Assembly (NCBI RefSeq): GCF_037975245.1
Contig: NC_092572.1
Location: 15,072,269-15,136,268 of the forward strand
Direction: 5' to 3'
Origin: Apostichopus japonicus
Taxonomy: Eukaryota; Echinodermata; Holothuroidea; Aspidochirotida; Stichopodidae
DNA length: 64,000 bases
The stretch's first letter is position 1. Every line of letters begins with the position of its first letter. Shown piece after piece: positions 31,401 through 46,400 of the stretch. The position numbers were made by a program, and so were the translations under genes. Below the pieces are notes generated by a model. The model had not been told where the DNA came from. It saw only the letters and a program-made list of their open reading frames with translations, and ran no database searches.

Positions 31401-34400
31401 CCGGGGTTCGAACCAGGGATGCAAAAGAGAGTCTCGATCATCAGCTCGTACAGTGCGCCGAGCCATCCCGCCACTGTATGGACTGAGATATTAGGTGGAT
31501 TAACTAATACTTACAGCTCCCCGTCCAGGCACTTGCTGTAAAAGATCGGCAAAAGACGTCATCACCCGGGGTTCGAACCAGGGATGCAAAAGAGAGTCTC
31601 GATCATCAGCTCGTACAGTGCGCCGAGCCATCCCGCCACTGTATGGACTGAGATATTAGGTGGATTAACTAATACTTACAGCTCCCCGTCCAGGCACTTG
31701 CTGTAAAAGATCGGCAAAAGACGTCATCACCCGGGGTTCGAACCAGGGATGCAAAAGAGAGTCTCGATCATCAGCTCGTACAGTGCGCCGAGCCATCCCG
31801 CCACTGTATGGACTGAGATATTAGGTGGATTAACTAATACTTACAGCTCCCCGTCCAGGCACTTGCTGTAAAAGATCGGCAAAAGACGTCATCACCCGGG
31901 GTTCGAACCAGGGATGCAAAAGAGAGTCTCGATCATCAGCTCGTACAGTGCGCCGAGCCATCCCGCCACTGTATGGACTGAGATATTAGGTGGATTAACT
32001 AATACTTACAGCTCCCCGTCCAGGCACTTGCTGTAAAAGATCGGCAAAAGACGTCATCACCCGGGGTTCGAACCAGGGATGCAAAAGAGAGTCTCGATCA
32101 TCAGCTCGTACAGTGCGCCGAGCCATCCCGCCACTGTATGGACTGAGATATTAGGTGGATTAACTAATACTTACAGCTCCCCGTCCAGGCACTTGCTGTA
32201 AAAGATCGGCAAAAGACGTCATCACCCGGGGTTCGAACCAGGGATGCAAAAGAGAGTCTCGATCATCAGCTCGTACAGTGCGCCGAGCCATCCCGCCACT
32301 GTATGGACTGAGATATTAGGTGGATTAACTAATACTTACAGCTCCCCGTCCAGGCACTTGCTGTAAAAGATCGGCAAAAGACGTCATCACCCGGGGTTCG
32401 AACCAGGGATGCAAAAGAGAGTCTCGATCATCAGCTCGTACAGTGCGCCGAGCCATCCCGCCACTGTATGGACTGAGATATTAGGTGGATTAACTAATAC
32501 TTACAGCTCCCCGTCCAGGCACTTGCTGTAAAAGATCGGCAAAAGACGTCATCACCCGGGGTTCGAACCAGGGATGCAAAAGAGAGTCTCGATCATCAGC
32601 TCGTACAGTGCGCCGAGCCATCCCGCCACTGTATGGACTGAGATATTAGGTGGATTAACTAATACTTACAGCTCCCCGTCCAGGCACTTGCTGTAAAAGA
32701 TCGGCAAAAGACGTCATCACCCGGGGTTCGAACCAGGGATGCAAAAGAGAGTCTCGATCATCAGCTCGTACAGTGCGCCGAGCCATCCCGCCACTGTATG
32801 GACTGAGATATTAGGTGGATTAACTAATACTTACAGCTCCCCGTCCAGGCACTTGCTGTAAAAGATCGGCAAAAGACGTCATCACCCGGGGTTCGAACCA
32901 GGGATGCAAAAGAGAGTCTCGATCATCAGCTCGTACAGTGCGCCGAGCCATCCCGCCACTGTATGGACTGAGATATTAGGTGGATTAACTAATACTTACA
33001 GCTCCCCGTCCAGGCACTTGCTGTAAAAGATCGGCAAAAGACGTCATCACCCGGGGTTCGAACCAGGGATGCAAAAGAGAGTCTCGATCATCAGCTCGTA
33101 CAGTGCGCCGAGCCATCCCGCCACTGTATGGACTGAGATATTAGGTGGATTAACTAATACTTACAGCTCCCCGTCCAGGCACTTGCTGTAAAAGATCGGC
33201 AAAAGACGTCATCACCCGGGGTTCGAACCAGGGATGCAAAAGAGAGTCTCGATCATCAGCTCGTACAGTGCGCCGAGCCATCCCGCCACTGTATGGACTG
33301 AGATATTAGGTGGATTAACTAATACTTACAGCTCCCCGTCCAGGCACTTGCTGTAAAAGATCGGCAAAAGACGTCATCACCCGGGGTTCGAACCAGGGAT
33401 GCAAAAGAGAGTCTCGATCATCAGCTCGTACAGTGCGCCGAGCCATCCCGCCACTGTATGGACTGAGATATTAGGTGGATTAACTAATACTTACAGCTCC
33501 CCGTCCAGGCACTTGCTGTAAAAGATCGGCAAAAGACGTCATCACCCGGGGTTCGAACCAGGGATGCAAAAGAGAGTCTCGATCATCAGCTCGTACAGTG
33601 CGCCGAGCCATCCCGCCACTGTATGGACTGAGATATTAGGTGGATTAACTAATACTTACAGCTCCCCGTCCAGGCACTTGCTGTAAAAGATCGGCAAAAG
33701 ACGTCATCACCCGGGGTTCGAACCAGGGATGCAAAAGAGAGTCTCGATCATCAGCTCGTACAGTGCGCCGAGCCATCCCGCCACTGTATGGACTGAGATA
33801 TTAGGTGGATTAACTAATACTTACAGCTCCCCGTCTAGGCACTTGCTGTAAAAGATCGGCAAAAGACGTCATCACCCGGGGTTCGAACCAGGGATGCAAA
33901 AGAGAGTCTCGATCATCAGCTCGTACAGTGCGCCGAGCCATCCCGCCACTGTATGGACTGAGATATTAGGTGGATTAACTAATACTTACAGCTCCCCGTC
34001 CAGGCACTTGCTGTAAAAGATCGGCAAAAGACGTCATCACCCGGGGTTCGAACCAGGGATGCAAAAGAGAGTCTCGATCATCAGCTCGTACAGTGCGCCG
34101 AGCCATCCCGCCACTGTATGGACTGAGATATTAGGTGGATTAACTAATACTTACAGCTCCCCGTCCAGGCACTTGCTGTAAAAGATCGGCAAAAGACGTC
34201 ATCACCCGGGGTTCGAACCAGGGATGCAAAAGAGAGTCTCGATCATCAGCTCGTACAGTGCGCCGAGCCATCCCGCCACTGTATGGACTGAGATATTAGG
34301 TGGATTAACTAATACTTACAGCTCCCCGTCCAGGCACTTGCTGTAAAAGATCGGCAAAAGACGTCATCACCCGGGGTTCGAACCAGGGATGCAAAAGAGA

Positions 34401-37400
34401 GTCTCGATCATCAGCTCGTACAGTGCGCCGAGCCATCCCGCCACTGTATGGACTGAGATATTAGGTGGATTAACTAATACTTACAGCTCCCCGTCCAGGC
34501 ACTTGCTGTAAAAGATCGGCAAAAGACGTCATCACCCGGGGTTCGAACCAGGGATGCAAAAGAGAGTCTCGATCATCAGCTCGTACAGTGCGCCGAGCCA
34601 TCCCGCCACTGTATGGACTGAGATATTAGGTGGATTAACTAATACTTACAGCTCCCCGTCCAGGCACTTGCTGTAAAAGATCGGCAAAAGACGTCATCAC
34701 CCGGGGTTCGAACCAGGGATGCAAAAGAGAGTCTCGATCATCAGCTCGTACAGTGCGCCGAGCCATCCCGCCACTGTATGGACTGAGATATTAGGTGGAT
34801 TAACTAATACTTACAGCTCCCCGTCCAGGCACTTGCTGTAAAAGATCGGCAAAAGACGTCATCACCCGGGGTTCGAACCAGGGATGCAAAAGAGAGTCTC
34901 GATCATCAGCTCGTACAGTGCGCCGAGCCATCCCGCCACTGTATGGACTGAGATATTAGGTGGATTAACTAATACTTACAGCTCCCCGTCCAGGCACTTG
35001 CTGTAAAAGATCGGCAAAAGACGTCATCACCCGGGGTTCGAACCAGGGATGCAAAAGAGAGTCTCGATCATCAGCTCGTACAGTGCGCCGAGCCATCCCG
35101 CCACTGTATGGACTGAGATATTAGGTGGATTAACTAATACTTACAGCTCCCCGTCCAGGCACTTGCTGTAAAAGATCGGCAAAAGACGTCATCACCCGGG
35201 GTTCGAACCAGGGATGCAAAAGAGAGTCTCGATCATCAGCTCGTACAGTGCGCCGAGCCATCCCGCCACTGTATGGACTGAGATATTAGGTGGATTAACT
35301 AATACTTACAGCTCCCCGTCCAGGCACTTGCTGTAAAAGATCGGCAAAAGACGTCATCACCCGGGGTTCGAACCAGGGATGCAAAAGAGAGTCTCGATCA
35401 TCAGCTCGTACAGTGCGCCGAGCCATCCCGCCACTGTATGGACTGAGATATTAGGTGGATTAACTAATACTTACAGCTCCCCGTCCAGGCACTTGCTGTA
35501 AAAGATCGGCAAAAGACGTCATCACCCGGGGTTCGAACCAGGGATGCAAAAGAGAGTCTCGATCATCAGCTCGTACAGTGCGCCGAGCCATCCCGCCACT
35601 GTATGGACTGAGATATTAGGTGGATTAACTAATACTTACAGCTCCCCGTCCAGGCACTTGCTGTAAAAGATCGGCAAAAGACGTCATCACCCGGGGTTCG
35701 AACCAGGGATGCAAAAGAGAGTCTCGATCATCAGCTCGTACAGTGCGCCGAGCCATCCCGCCACTGTATGGACTGAGATATTAGGTGGATTAACTAATAC
35801 TTACAGCTCCCCGTCCAGGCACTTGCTGTAAAAGATCGGCAAAAGACGTCATCACCCGGGGTTCGAACCAGGGATGCAAAAGAGAGTCTCGATCATCAGC
35901 TCGTACAGTGCGCCGAGCCATCCCGCCACTGTATGGACTGAGATATTAGGTGGATTAACTAATACTTACAGCTCCCCGTCCAGGCACTTGCTGTAAAAGA
36001 TCGGCAAAAGACGTCATCACCCGGGGTTCGAACCAGGGATGCAAAAGAGAGTCTCGATCATCAGCTCGTACAGTGCGCCGAGCCATCCCGCCACTGTATG
36101 GACTGAGATATTAGGTGGATTAACTAATACTTACAGCTCCCCGTCCAGGCACTTGCTGTAAAAGATCGGCAAAAGACGTCATCACCCGGGGTTCGAACCA
36201 GGGATGCAAAAGAGAGTCTCGATCATCAGCTCGTACAGTGCGCCGAGCCATCCCGCCACTGTATGGACTGAGATATTAGGTGGATTAACTAATACTTACA
36301 GCTCCCCGTCCAGGCACTTGCTGTAAAAGATCGGCAAAAGACGTCATCACCCGGGGTTCGAACCAGGGATGCAAAAGAGAGTCTCGATCATCAGCTCGTA
36401 CAGTGCGCCGAGCCATCCCGCCACTGTATGGACTGAGATATTAGGTGGATTAACTAATACTTACAGCTCCCCGTCCAGGCACTTGCTGTAAAAGATCGGC
36501 AAAAGACGTCATCACCCGGGGTTCGAACCAGGGATGCAAAAGAGAGTCTCGATCATCAGCTCGTACAGTGCGCCGAGCCATCCCGCCACTGTATGGACTG
36601 AGATATTAGGTGGATTAACTAATACTTACAGCTCCCCGTCCAGGCACTTGCTGTAAAAGATCGGCAAAAGACGTCATCACCCGGGGTTCGAACCAGGGAT
36701 GCAAAAGAGAGTCTCGATCATCAGCTCGTACAGTGCGCCGAGCCATCCCGCCACTGTATGGACTGAGATATTAGGTGGATTAACTAATACTTACAGCTCC
36801 CCGTCCAGGCACTTGCTGTAAAAGATCGGCAAAAGACGTCATCACCCGGGGTTCGAACCAGGGATGCAAAAGAGAGTCTCGATCATCAGCTCGTACAGTG
36901 CGCCGAGCCATCCCGCCACTGTATGGACTGAGATATTAGGTGGATTAACTAATACTTACAGCTCCCCGTCCAGGCACTTGCTGTAAAAGATCGGCAAAAG
37001 ACGTCATCACCCGGGGTTCGAACCAGGGATGCAAAAGAGAGTCTCGATCATCAGCTCGTACAGTGCGCCGAGCCATCCCGCCACTGTATGGACTGAGATA
37101 TTAGGTGGATTAACTAATACTTACAGCTCCCCGTCCAGGCACTTGCTGTAAAAGATCGGCAAAAGACGTCATCACCCGGGGTTCGAACCAGGGATGCAAA
37201 AGAGAGTCTCGATCATCAGCTCGTACAGTGCGCCGAGCCATCCCGCCACTGTATGGACTGAGATATTAGGTGGATTAACTAATACTTACAGCTCCCCGTC
37301 CAGGCACTTGCTGTAAAAGATCGGCAAAAGACGTCATCACCCGGGGTTCGAACCAGGGATGCAAAAGAGAGTCTCGATCATCAGCTCGTACAGTGCGCCG

Positions 37401-40400
37401 AGCCATCCCGCCACTGTATGGACTGAGATATTAGGTGGATTAACTAATACTTACAGCTCCCCGTCCAGGCACTTGCTGTAAAAGATCGGCAAAAGACGTC
37501 ATCACCCGGGGTTCGAACCAGGGATGCAAAAGAGAGTCTCGATCATCAGCTCGTACAGTGCGCCGAGCCATCCCGCCACTGTATGGACTGAGATATTAGG
37601 TGGATTAACTAATACTTACAGCTCCCCGTCCAGGCACTTGCTGTAAAAGATCGGCAAAAGACGTCATCACCCGGGGTTCGAACCAGGGATGCAAAAGAGA
37701 GTCTCGATCATCAGCTCGTACAGTGCGCCGAGCCATCCCGCCACTGTATGGACTGAGATATTAGGTGGATTAACTAATACTTACAGCTCCCCGTCCAGGC
37801 ACTTGCTGTAAAAGATCGGCAAAAGACGTCATCACCCGGGGTTCGAACCAGGGATGCAAAAGAGAGTCTCGATCATCAGCTCGTACAGTGCGCCGAGCCA
37901 TCCCGCCACTGTATGGACTGAGATATTAGGTGGATTAACTAATACTTACAGCTCCCCGTCCAGGCACTTGCTGTAAAAGATCGGCAAAAGACGTCATCAC
38001 CCGGGGTTCGAACCAGGGATGCAAAAGAGAGTCTCGATCATCAGCTCGTACAGTGCGCCGAGCCATCCCGCCACTGTATGGACTGAGATATTAGGTGGAT
38101 TAACTAATACTTACAGCTCCCCGTCCAGGCACTTGCTGTAAAAGATCGGCAAAAGACGTCATCACCCGGGGTTCGAACCAGGGATGCAAAAGAGAGTCTC
38201 GATCATCAGCTCGTACAGTGCGCCGAGCCATCCCGCCACTGTATGGACTGAGATATTAGGTGGATTAACTAATACTTACAGCTCCCCGTCCAGGCACTTG
38301 CTGTAAAAGATCGGCAAAAGACGTCATCACCCGGGGTTCGAACCAGGGATGCAAAAGAGAGTCTCGATCATCAGCTCGTACAGTGCGCCGAGCCATCCCG
38401 CCACTGTATGGACTGAGATATTAGGTGGATTAACTAATACTTACAGCTCCCCGTCCAGGCACTTGCTGTAAAAGATCGGCAAAAGACGTCATCACCCGGG
38501 GTTCGAACCAGGGATGCAAAAGAGAGTCTCGATCATCAGCTCGTACAGTGCGCCGAGCCATCCCGCCACTGTATGGACTGAGATATTAGGTGGATTAACT
38601 AATACTTACAGCTCCCCGTCCAGGCACTTGCTGTAAAAGATCGGCAAAAGACGTCATCACCCGGGGTTCGAACCAGGGATGCAAAAGAGAGTCTCGATCA
38701 TCAGCTCGTACAGTGCGCCGAGCCATCCCGCCACTGTATGGACTGAGATATTAGGTGGATTAACTAATACTTACAGCTCCCCGTCCAGGCACTTGCTGTA
38801 AAAGATCGGCAAAAGACGTCATCACCCGGGGTTTGAACCAGGGATGCAAAAGAGAGTCTCGATCATCAGCTCGTACAGTGCGCCGAGCCATCCCGCCACT
38901 GTATGGACTGAGATATTAGGTGGATTAACTAATACTTACAGCTCCCCGTCCAGGCACTTGCTGTAAAAGATCGGCAAAAGACGTCATCACCCGGGGTTCG
39001 AACCAGGGATGCAAAAGAGAGTCTCGATCATCAGCTCGTACAGTGCGCCGAGCCATCCCGCCACTGTATGGACTGAGATATTAGGTGGATTAACTAATAC
39101 TTACAGCTCCCCGTCTAGGCACTTGCTGTAAAAGATCGGCAAAAGACGTCATCACCCGGGGTTCGAACCAGGGATGCAAAAGAGAGTCTCGATCATCAGC
39201 TCGTACAGTGCGCCGAGCCATCCCGCCACTGTATGGACTGAGATATTAGGTGGATTAACTAATACTTACAGCTCCCCGTCCAGGCACTTGCTGTAAAAGA
39301 TCGGCAAAAGACGTCATCACCCGGGGTTCGAACCAGGGATGCAAAAGAGAGTCTCGATCATCAGCTCGTACAGTGCGCCGAGCCATCCCGCCACTGTATG
39401 GACTGAGATATTAGGTGGATTAACTAATACTTACAGCTCCCCGTCCAGGCACTTGCTGTAAAAGATCGGCAAAAGACGTCATCACCCGGGGTTCGAACCA
39501 GGGATGCAAAAGAGAGTCTCGATCATCAGCTCGTACAGTGCGCCGAGCCATCCCGCCACTGTATGGACTGAGATATTAGGTGGATTAACTAATACTTACA
39601 GCTCCCCGTCCAGGCACTTGCTGTAAAAGATCGGCAAAAGACGTCATCACCCGGGGTTCGAACCAGGGATGCAAAAGAGAGTCTCGATCATCAGCTCGTA
39701 CAGTGCGCCGAGCCATCCCGCCACTGTATGGACTGAGATATTAGGTGGATTAACTAATACTTACAGCTCCCCGTCCAGGCACTTGCTGTAAAAGATCGGC
39801 AAAAGACGTCATCACCCGGGGTTCGAACCAGGGATGCAAAAGAGAGTCTCGATCATCAGCTCGTACAGTGCGCCGAGCCATCCCGCCACTGTATGGACTG
39901 AGATATTAGGTGGATTAACTAATACTTACAGCTCCCCGTCCAGGCACTTGCTGTAAAAGATCGGCAAAAGACGTCATCACCCGGGGTTCGAACCAGGGAT
40001 GCAAAAGAGAGTCTCGATCATCAGCTCGTACAGTGCGCCGAGCCATCCCGCCACTGTATGGACTGAGATATTAGGTGGATTAACTAATACTTACAGCTCC
40101 CCGTCCAGGCACTTGCTGTAAAAGATCGGCAAAAGACGTCATCACCCGGGGTTCGAACCAGGGATGCAAAAGAGAGTCTCGATCATCAGCTCGTACAGTG
40201 CGCCGAGCCATCCCGCCACTGTATGGACTGAGATATTAGGTGGATTAACTAATACTTACAGCTCCCCGTCCAGGCACTTGCTGTAAAAGATCGGCAAAAG
40301 ACGTCATCACCCGGGGTTCGAACCAGGGATGCAAAAGAGAGTCTCGATCATCAGCTCGTACAGTGCGCCGAGCCATCCCGCCACTGTATGGACTGAGATA

Positions 40401-43400
40401 TTAGGTGGATTAACTAATACTTACAGCTCCCCGTCCAGGCACTTGCTGTAAAAGATCGGCAAAAGACGTCATCACCCGGGGTTCGAACCAGGGATGCAAA
40501 AGAGAGTCTCGATCATCAGCTCGTACAGTGCGCCGAGCCATCCCGCCACTGTATGGACTGAGATATTAGGTGGATTAACTAATACTTACAGCTCCCCGTC
40601 CAGGCACTTGCTGTAAAAGATCGGCAAAAGACGTCATCACCCGGGGTTCGAACCAGGGATGCAAAAGAGAGTCTCGATCATCAGCTCGTACAGTGCGCCG
40701 AGCCATCCCGCCACTGTATGGACTGAGATATTAGGTGGATTAACTAATACTTACAGCTCCCCGTCCAGGCACTTGCTGTAAAAGATCGGCAAAAGACGTC
40801 ATCACCCGGGGTTCGAACCAGGGATGCAAAAGAGAGTCTCGATCATCAGCTCGTACAGTGCGCCGAGCCATCCCGCCACTGTATGGACTGAGATATTAGG
40901 TGGATTAACTAATACTTACAGCTCCCCGTCTAGGCACTTGCTGTAAAAGATCGGCAAAAGACGTCATCACCCGGGGTTCGAACCAGGGATGCAAAAGAGA
41001 GTCTCGATCATCAGCTCGTACAGTGCGCCGAGCCATCCCGCCACTGTATGGACTGAGATATTAGGTGGATTAACTAATACTTACAGCTCCCCGTCCAGGC
41101 ACTTGCTGTAAAAGATCGGCAAAAGACGTCATCACCCGGGGTTCGAACCAGGGATGCAAAAGAGAGTCTCGATCATCAGCTCGTACAGTGCGCCGAGCCA
41201 TCCCGCCACTGTATGGACTGAGATATTAGGTGGATTAACTAATACTTACAGCTCCCCGTCCAGGCACTTGCTGTAAAAGATCGGCAAAAGACGTCATCAC
41301 CCGGGGTTCGAACCAGGGATGCAAAAGAGAGTCTCGATCATCAGCTCGTACAGTGCGCCGAGCCATCCCGCCACTGTATGGACTGAGATATTAGGTGGAT
41401 TAACTAATACTTACAGCTCCCCGTCCAGGCACTTGCTGTAAAAGATCGGCAAAAGACGTCATCACCCGGGGTTCGAACCAGGGATGCAAAAGAGAGTCTC
41501 GATCATCAGCTCGTACAGTGCGCCGAGCCATCCCGCCACTGTATGGACTGAGATATTAGGTGGATTAACTAATACTTACAGCTCCCCGTCCAGGCACTTG
41601 CTGTAAAAGATCGGCAAAAGACGTCATCACCCGGGGTTCGAACCAGGGATGCAAAAGAGAGTCTCGATCATCAGCTCGTACAGTGCGCCGAGCCATCCCG
41701 CCACTGTATGGACTGAGATATTAGGTGGATTAACTAATACTTACAGCTCCCCGTCCAGGCACTTGCTGTAAAAGATCGGCAAAAGACGTCATCACCCGGG
41801 GTTCGAACCAGGGATGCAAAAGAGAGTCTCGATCATCAGCTCGTACAGTGCGCCGAGCCATCCCGCCACTGTATGGACTGAGATATTAGGTGGATTAACT
41901 AATACTTACAGCTCCCCGTCCAGGCACTTGCTGTAAAAGATCGGCAAAAGACGTCATCACCCGGGGTTCGAACCAGGGATGCAAAAGAGAGTCTCGATCA
42001 TCAGCTCGTACAGTGCGCCGAGCCATCCCGCCACTGTATGGACTGAGATATTAGGTGGATTAACTAATACTTACAGCTCCCCGTCCAGGCACTTGCTGTA
42101 AAAGATCGGCAAAAGACGTCATCACCCGGGGTTCGAACCAGGGATGCAAAAGAGAGTCTCGATCATCAGCTCGTACAGTGCGCCGAGCCATCCCGCCACT
42201 GTATGGACTGAGATATTAGGTGGATTAACTAATACTTACAGCTCCCCGTCCAGGCACTTGCTGTAAAAGATCGGCAAAAGACGTCATCACCCGGGGTTCG
42301 AACCAGGGATGCAAAAGAGAGTCTCGATCATCAGCTCGTACAGTGCGCCGAGCCATCCCGCCACTGTATGGACTGAGATATTAGGTGGATTAACTAATAC
42401 TTACAGCTCCCCGTCTAGGCACTTGCTGTAAAAGATCGGCAAAAGACGTCACCACCCGGGGTTCGAACCAGGGATGCAAAAGAGAGTCTCGATCATCAGC
42501 TCGTACAGTGCGCCGAGCCATCCCGCCACTGTATGGACTGAGATATTAGGTGGATTAACTAATACTTACAGCTCCCCGTCCAGGCACTTGCTGTAAAAGA
42601 TCGGCAAAAGACGTCATCACCCGGGGTTCGAACCAGGGATGCAAAAGAGAGTCTCGATCATCAGCTCGTACAGTGCGCCGAGCCATCCCGCCACTGTATG
42701 GACTGAGATATTAGGTGGATTAACTAATACTTACAGCTCCCCGTCTAGGCACTTGCTGTAAAAGATCGGCAAAAGACGTCATCACCCGGGGTTCGAACCA
42801 GGGATGCAAAAGAGAGTCTCGATCATCAGCTCGTACAGTGCGCCGAGCCATCCCGCCACTGTATGGACTGAGATATTAGGTGGATTAACTAATACTTACA
42901 GCTCCCCGTCCAGGCACTTGCTGTAAAAGATCGGCAAAAGACGTCATCACCCGGGGTTCGAACCAGGGATGCAAAAGAGAGTCTCGATCATCAGCTCGTA
43001 CAGTGCGCCGAGCCATCCCGCCACTGTATGGACTGAGATATTAGGTGGATTAACTAATACTTACAGCTCCCCGTCCAGGCACTTGCTGTAAAAGATCGGC
43101 AAAAGACGTCATCACCCGGGGTTCGAACCAGGGATGCAAAAGAGAGTCTCGATCATCAGCTCGTACAGTGCGCCGAGCCATCCCGCCACTGTATGGACTG
43201 AGATATTAGGTGGATTAACTAATACTTACAGCTCCCCGTCCAGGCACTTGCTGTAAAAGATCGGCAAAAGACGTCATCACCCGGGGTTCGAACCAGGGAT
43301 GCAAAAGAGAGTCTCGATCATCAGCTCGTACAGTGCGCCGAGCCATCCCGCCACTGTATGGACTGAGATATTAGGTGGATTAACTAATACTTACAGCTCC

Positions 43401-46400
43401 CCGTCCAGGCACTTGCTGTAAAAGATCGGCAAAAGACGTCATCACCCGGGGTTCGAACCAGGGATGCAAAAGAGAGTCTCGATCATCAGCTCGTACAGTG
43501 CGCCGAGCCATCCCGCCACTGTATGGACTGAGATATTAGGTGGATTAACTAATACTTACAGCTCCCCGTCCAGGCACTTGCTGTAAAAGATCGGCAAAAG
43601 ACGTCATCACCCGGGGTTCGAACCAGGGATGCAAAAGAGAGTCTCGATCATCAGCTCGTACAGTGCGCCGAGCCATCCCGCCACTGTATGGACTGAGATA
43701 TTAGGTGGATTAACTAATACTTACAGCTCCCCGTCTAGGCACTTGCTGTAAAAGATCGGCAAAAGACGTCATCACCCGGGGTTCGAACCAGGGATGCAAA
43801 AGAGAGTCTCGATCATCAGCTCGTACAGTGCGCCGAGCCATCCCGCCACTGTATGGACTGAGATATTAGGTGGATTAACTAATACTTACAGCTCCCCGTC
43901 CAGGCACTTGCTGTAAAAGATCGGCAAAAGACGTCATCACCCGGGGTTCGAACCAGGGATGCAAAAGAGAGTCTCGATCATCAGCTCGTACAGTGCGCCG
44001 AGCCATCCCGCCACTGTATGGACTGAGATATTAGGTGGATTAACTAATACTTACAGCTCCCCGTCCAGGCACTTGCTGTAAAAGATCGGCAAAAGACGTC
44101 ATCACCCGGGGTTCGAACCAGGGATGCAAAAGAGAGTCTCGATCATCAGCTCGTACAGTGCGCCGAGCCATCCCGCCACTGTATGGACTGAGATATTAGG
44201 TGGATTAACTAATACTTACAGCTCCCCGTCCAGGCACTTGCTGTAAAAGATCGGCAAAAGACGTCATCACCCGGGGTTCGAACCAGGGATGCAAAAGAGA
44301 GTCTCGATCATCAGCTCGTACAGTGCGCCGAGCCATCCCGCCACTGTATGGACTGAGATATTAGGTGGATTAACTAATACTTACAGCTCCCCGTCCAGGC
44401 ACTTGCTGTAAAAGATCGGCAAAAGACGTCATCACCCGGGGTTCGAACCAGGGATGCAAAAGAGAGTCTCGATCATCAGCTCGTACAGTGCGCCGAGCCA
44501 TCCCGCCACTGTATGGACTGAGATATTAGGTGGATTAACTAATACTTACAGCTCCCCGTCCAGGCACTTGCTGTAAAAGATCGGCAAAAGACGTCATCAC
44601 CCGGGGTTCGAACCAGGGATGCAAAAGAGAGTCTCGATCATCAGCTCGTACAGTGCGCCGAGCCATCCCGCCACTGTATGGACTGAGATATTAGGTGGAT
44701 TAACTAATACTTACAGCTCCCCGTCCAGGCACTTGCTGTAAAAGATCGGCAAAAGACGTCATCACCCGGGGTTCGAACCAGGGATGCAAAAGAGAGTCTC
44801 GATCATCAGCTCGTACAGTGCGCCGAGCCATCCCGCCACTGTATGGACTGAGATATTAGGTGGATTAACTAATACTTACAGCTCCCCGTCCAGGCACTTG
44901 CTGTAAAAGATCGGCAAAAGACGTCATCACCCGGGGTTCGAACCAGGGATGCAAAAGAGAGTCTCGATCATCAGCTCGTACAGTGCGCCGAGCCATCCCG
45001 CCACTGTATGGACTGAGATATTAGGTGGATTAACTAATACTTACAGCTCCCCGTCCAGGCACTTGCTGTAAAAGATCGGCAAAAGACGTCATCACCCGGG
45101 GTTCGAACCAGGGATGCAAAAGAGAGTCTCGATCATCAGCTCGTACAGTGCGCCGAGCCATCCCGCCACTGTATGGACTGAGATATTAGGTGGATTAACT
45201 AATACTTACAGCTCCCCGTCCAGGCACTTGCTGTAAAAGATCGGCAAAAGACGTCATCACCCGGGGTTCGAACCAGGGATGCAAAAGAGAGTCTCGATCA
45301 TCAGCTCGTACAGTGCGCCGAGCCATCCCGCCACTGTATGGACTGAGATATTAGGTGGATTAACTAATACTTACAGCTCCCCGTCCAGGCACTTGCTGTA
45401 AAAGATCGGCAAAAGACGTCATCACCCGGGGTTCGAACCAGGGATGCAAAAGAGAGTCTCGATCATCAGCTCGTACAGTGCGCCGAGCCATCCCGCCACT
45501 GTATGGACTGAGATATTAGGTGGATTAACTAATACTTACAGCTCCCCGTCCAGGCACTTGCTGTAAAAGATCGGCAAAAGACGTCATCACCCGGGGTTCG
45601 AACCAGGGATGCAAAAGAGAGTCTCTCATCAGCTCGTACAGTGCGCCGAGCCATCCCGCCACTGTATGGACTGAGATATTAGGTGGATTAACTAATACTT
45701 ACAGCTCCCCGTCCAGGCACTTGCTGTAAAAGATCGGCAAAAGACGTCATCACCCGGGGTTCGAACCAGGGATGCAAAAGAGAGTCTCGATCATCAGCTC
45801 GTACAGTGCGCCGAGCCATCCCGCCACTGTATGGACTGAGATATTAGGTGGATTAACTAATACTTACAGCTCCCCGTCCAGGCACTTGCTGTAAAAGATC
45901 GGCAAAAGACGTCATCACCCGGGGTTCGAACCAGGGATGCAAAAGAGAGTCTCGATCATCAGCTCGTACAGTGCGCCGAGCCATCCCGCCACTGTATGGA
46001 CTGAGATATTAGGTGGATTAACTAATACTTACAGCTCCCCGTCCAGGCACTTGCTGTAAAAGATCGGCAAAAGACGTCATCACCCGGGGTTCGAACCAGG
46101 GATGCAAAAGAGAGTCTCGATCATCAGCTCGTACAGTGCGCCGAGCCATCCCGCCACTGTATGGACTGAGATATTAGGTGGATTAACTAATACTTACAGC
46201 TCCCCGTCCAGGCACTTGCTGTAAAAGATCGGCAAAAGACGTCATCACCCGGGGTTCGAACCAGGGATGCAAAAGAGAGTCTCGATCATCAGCTCGTACA
46301 GTGCGCCGAGCCATCCGCCACTGTATGGACTGAGATATTAGGTGGATTAACTAATACTTACAGCTCCCCGTCCAGGCACTTGCTGTAAAAGATCGGCAAA

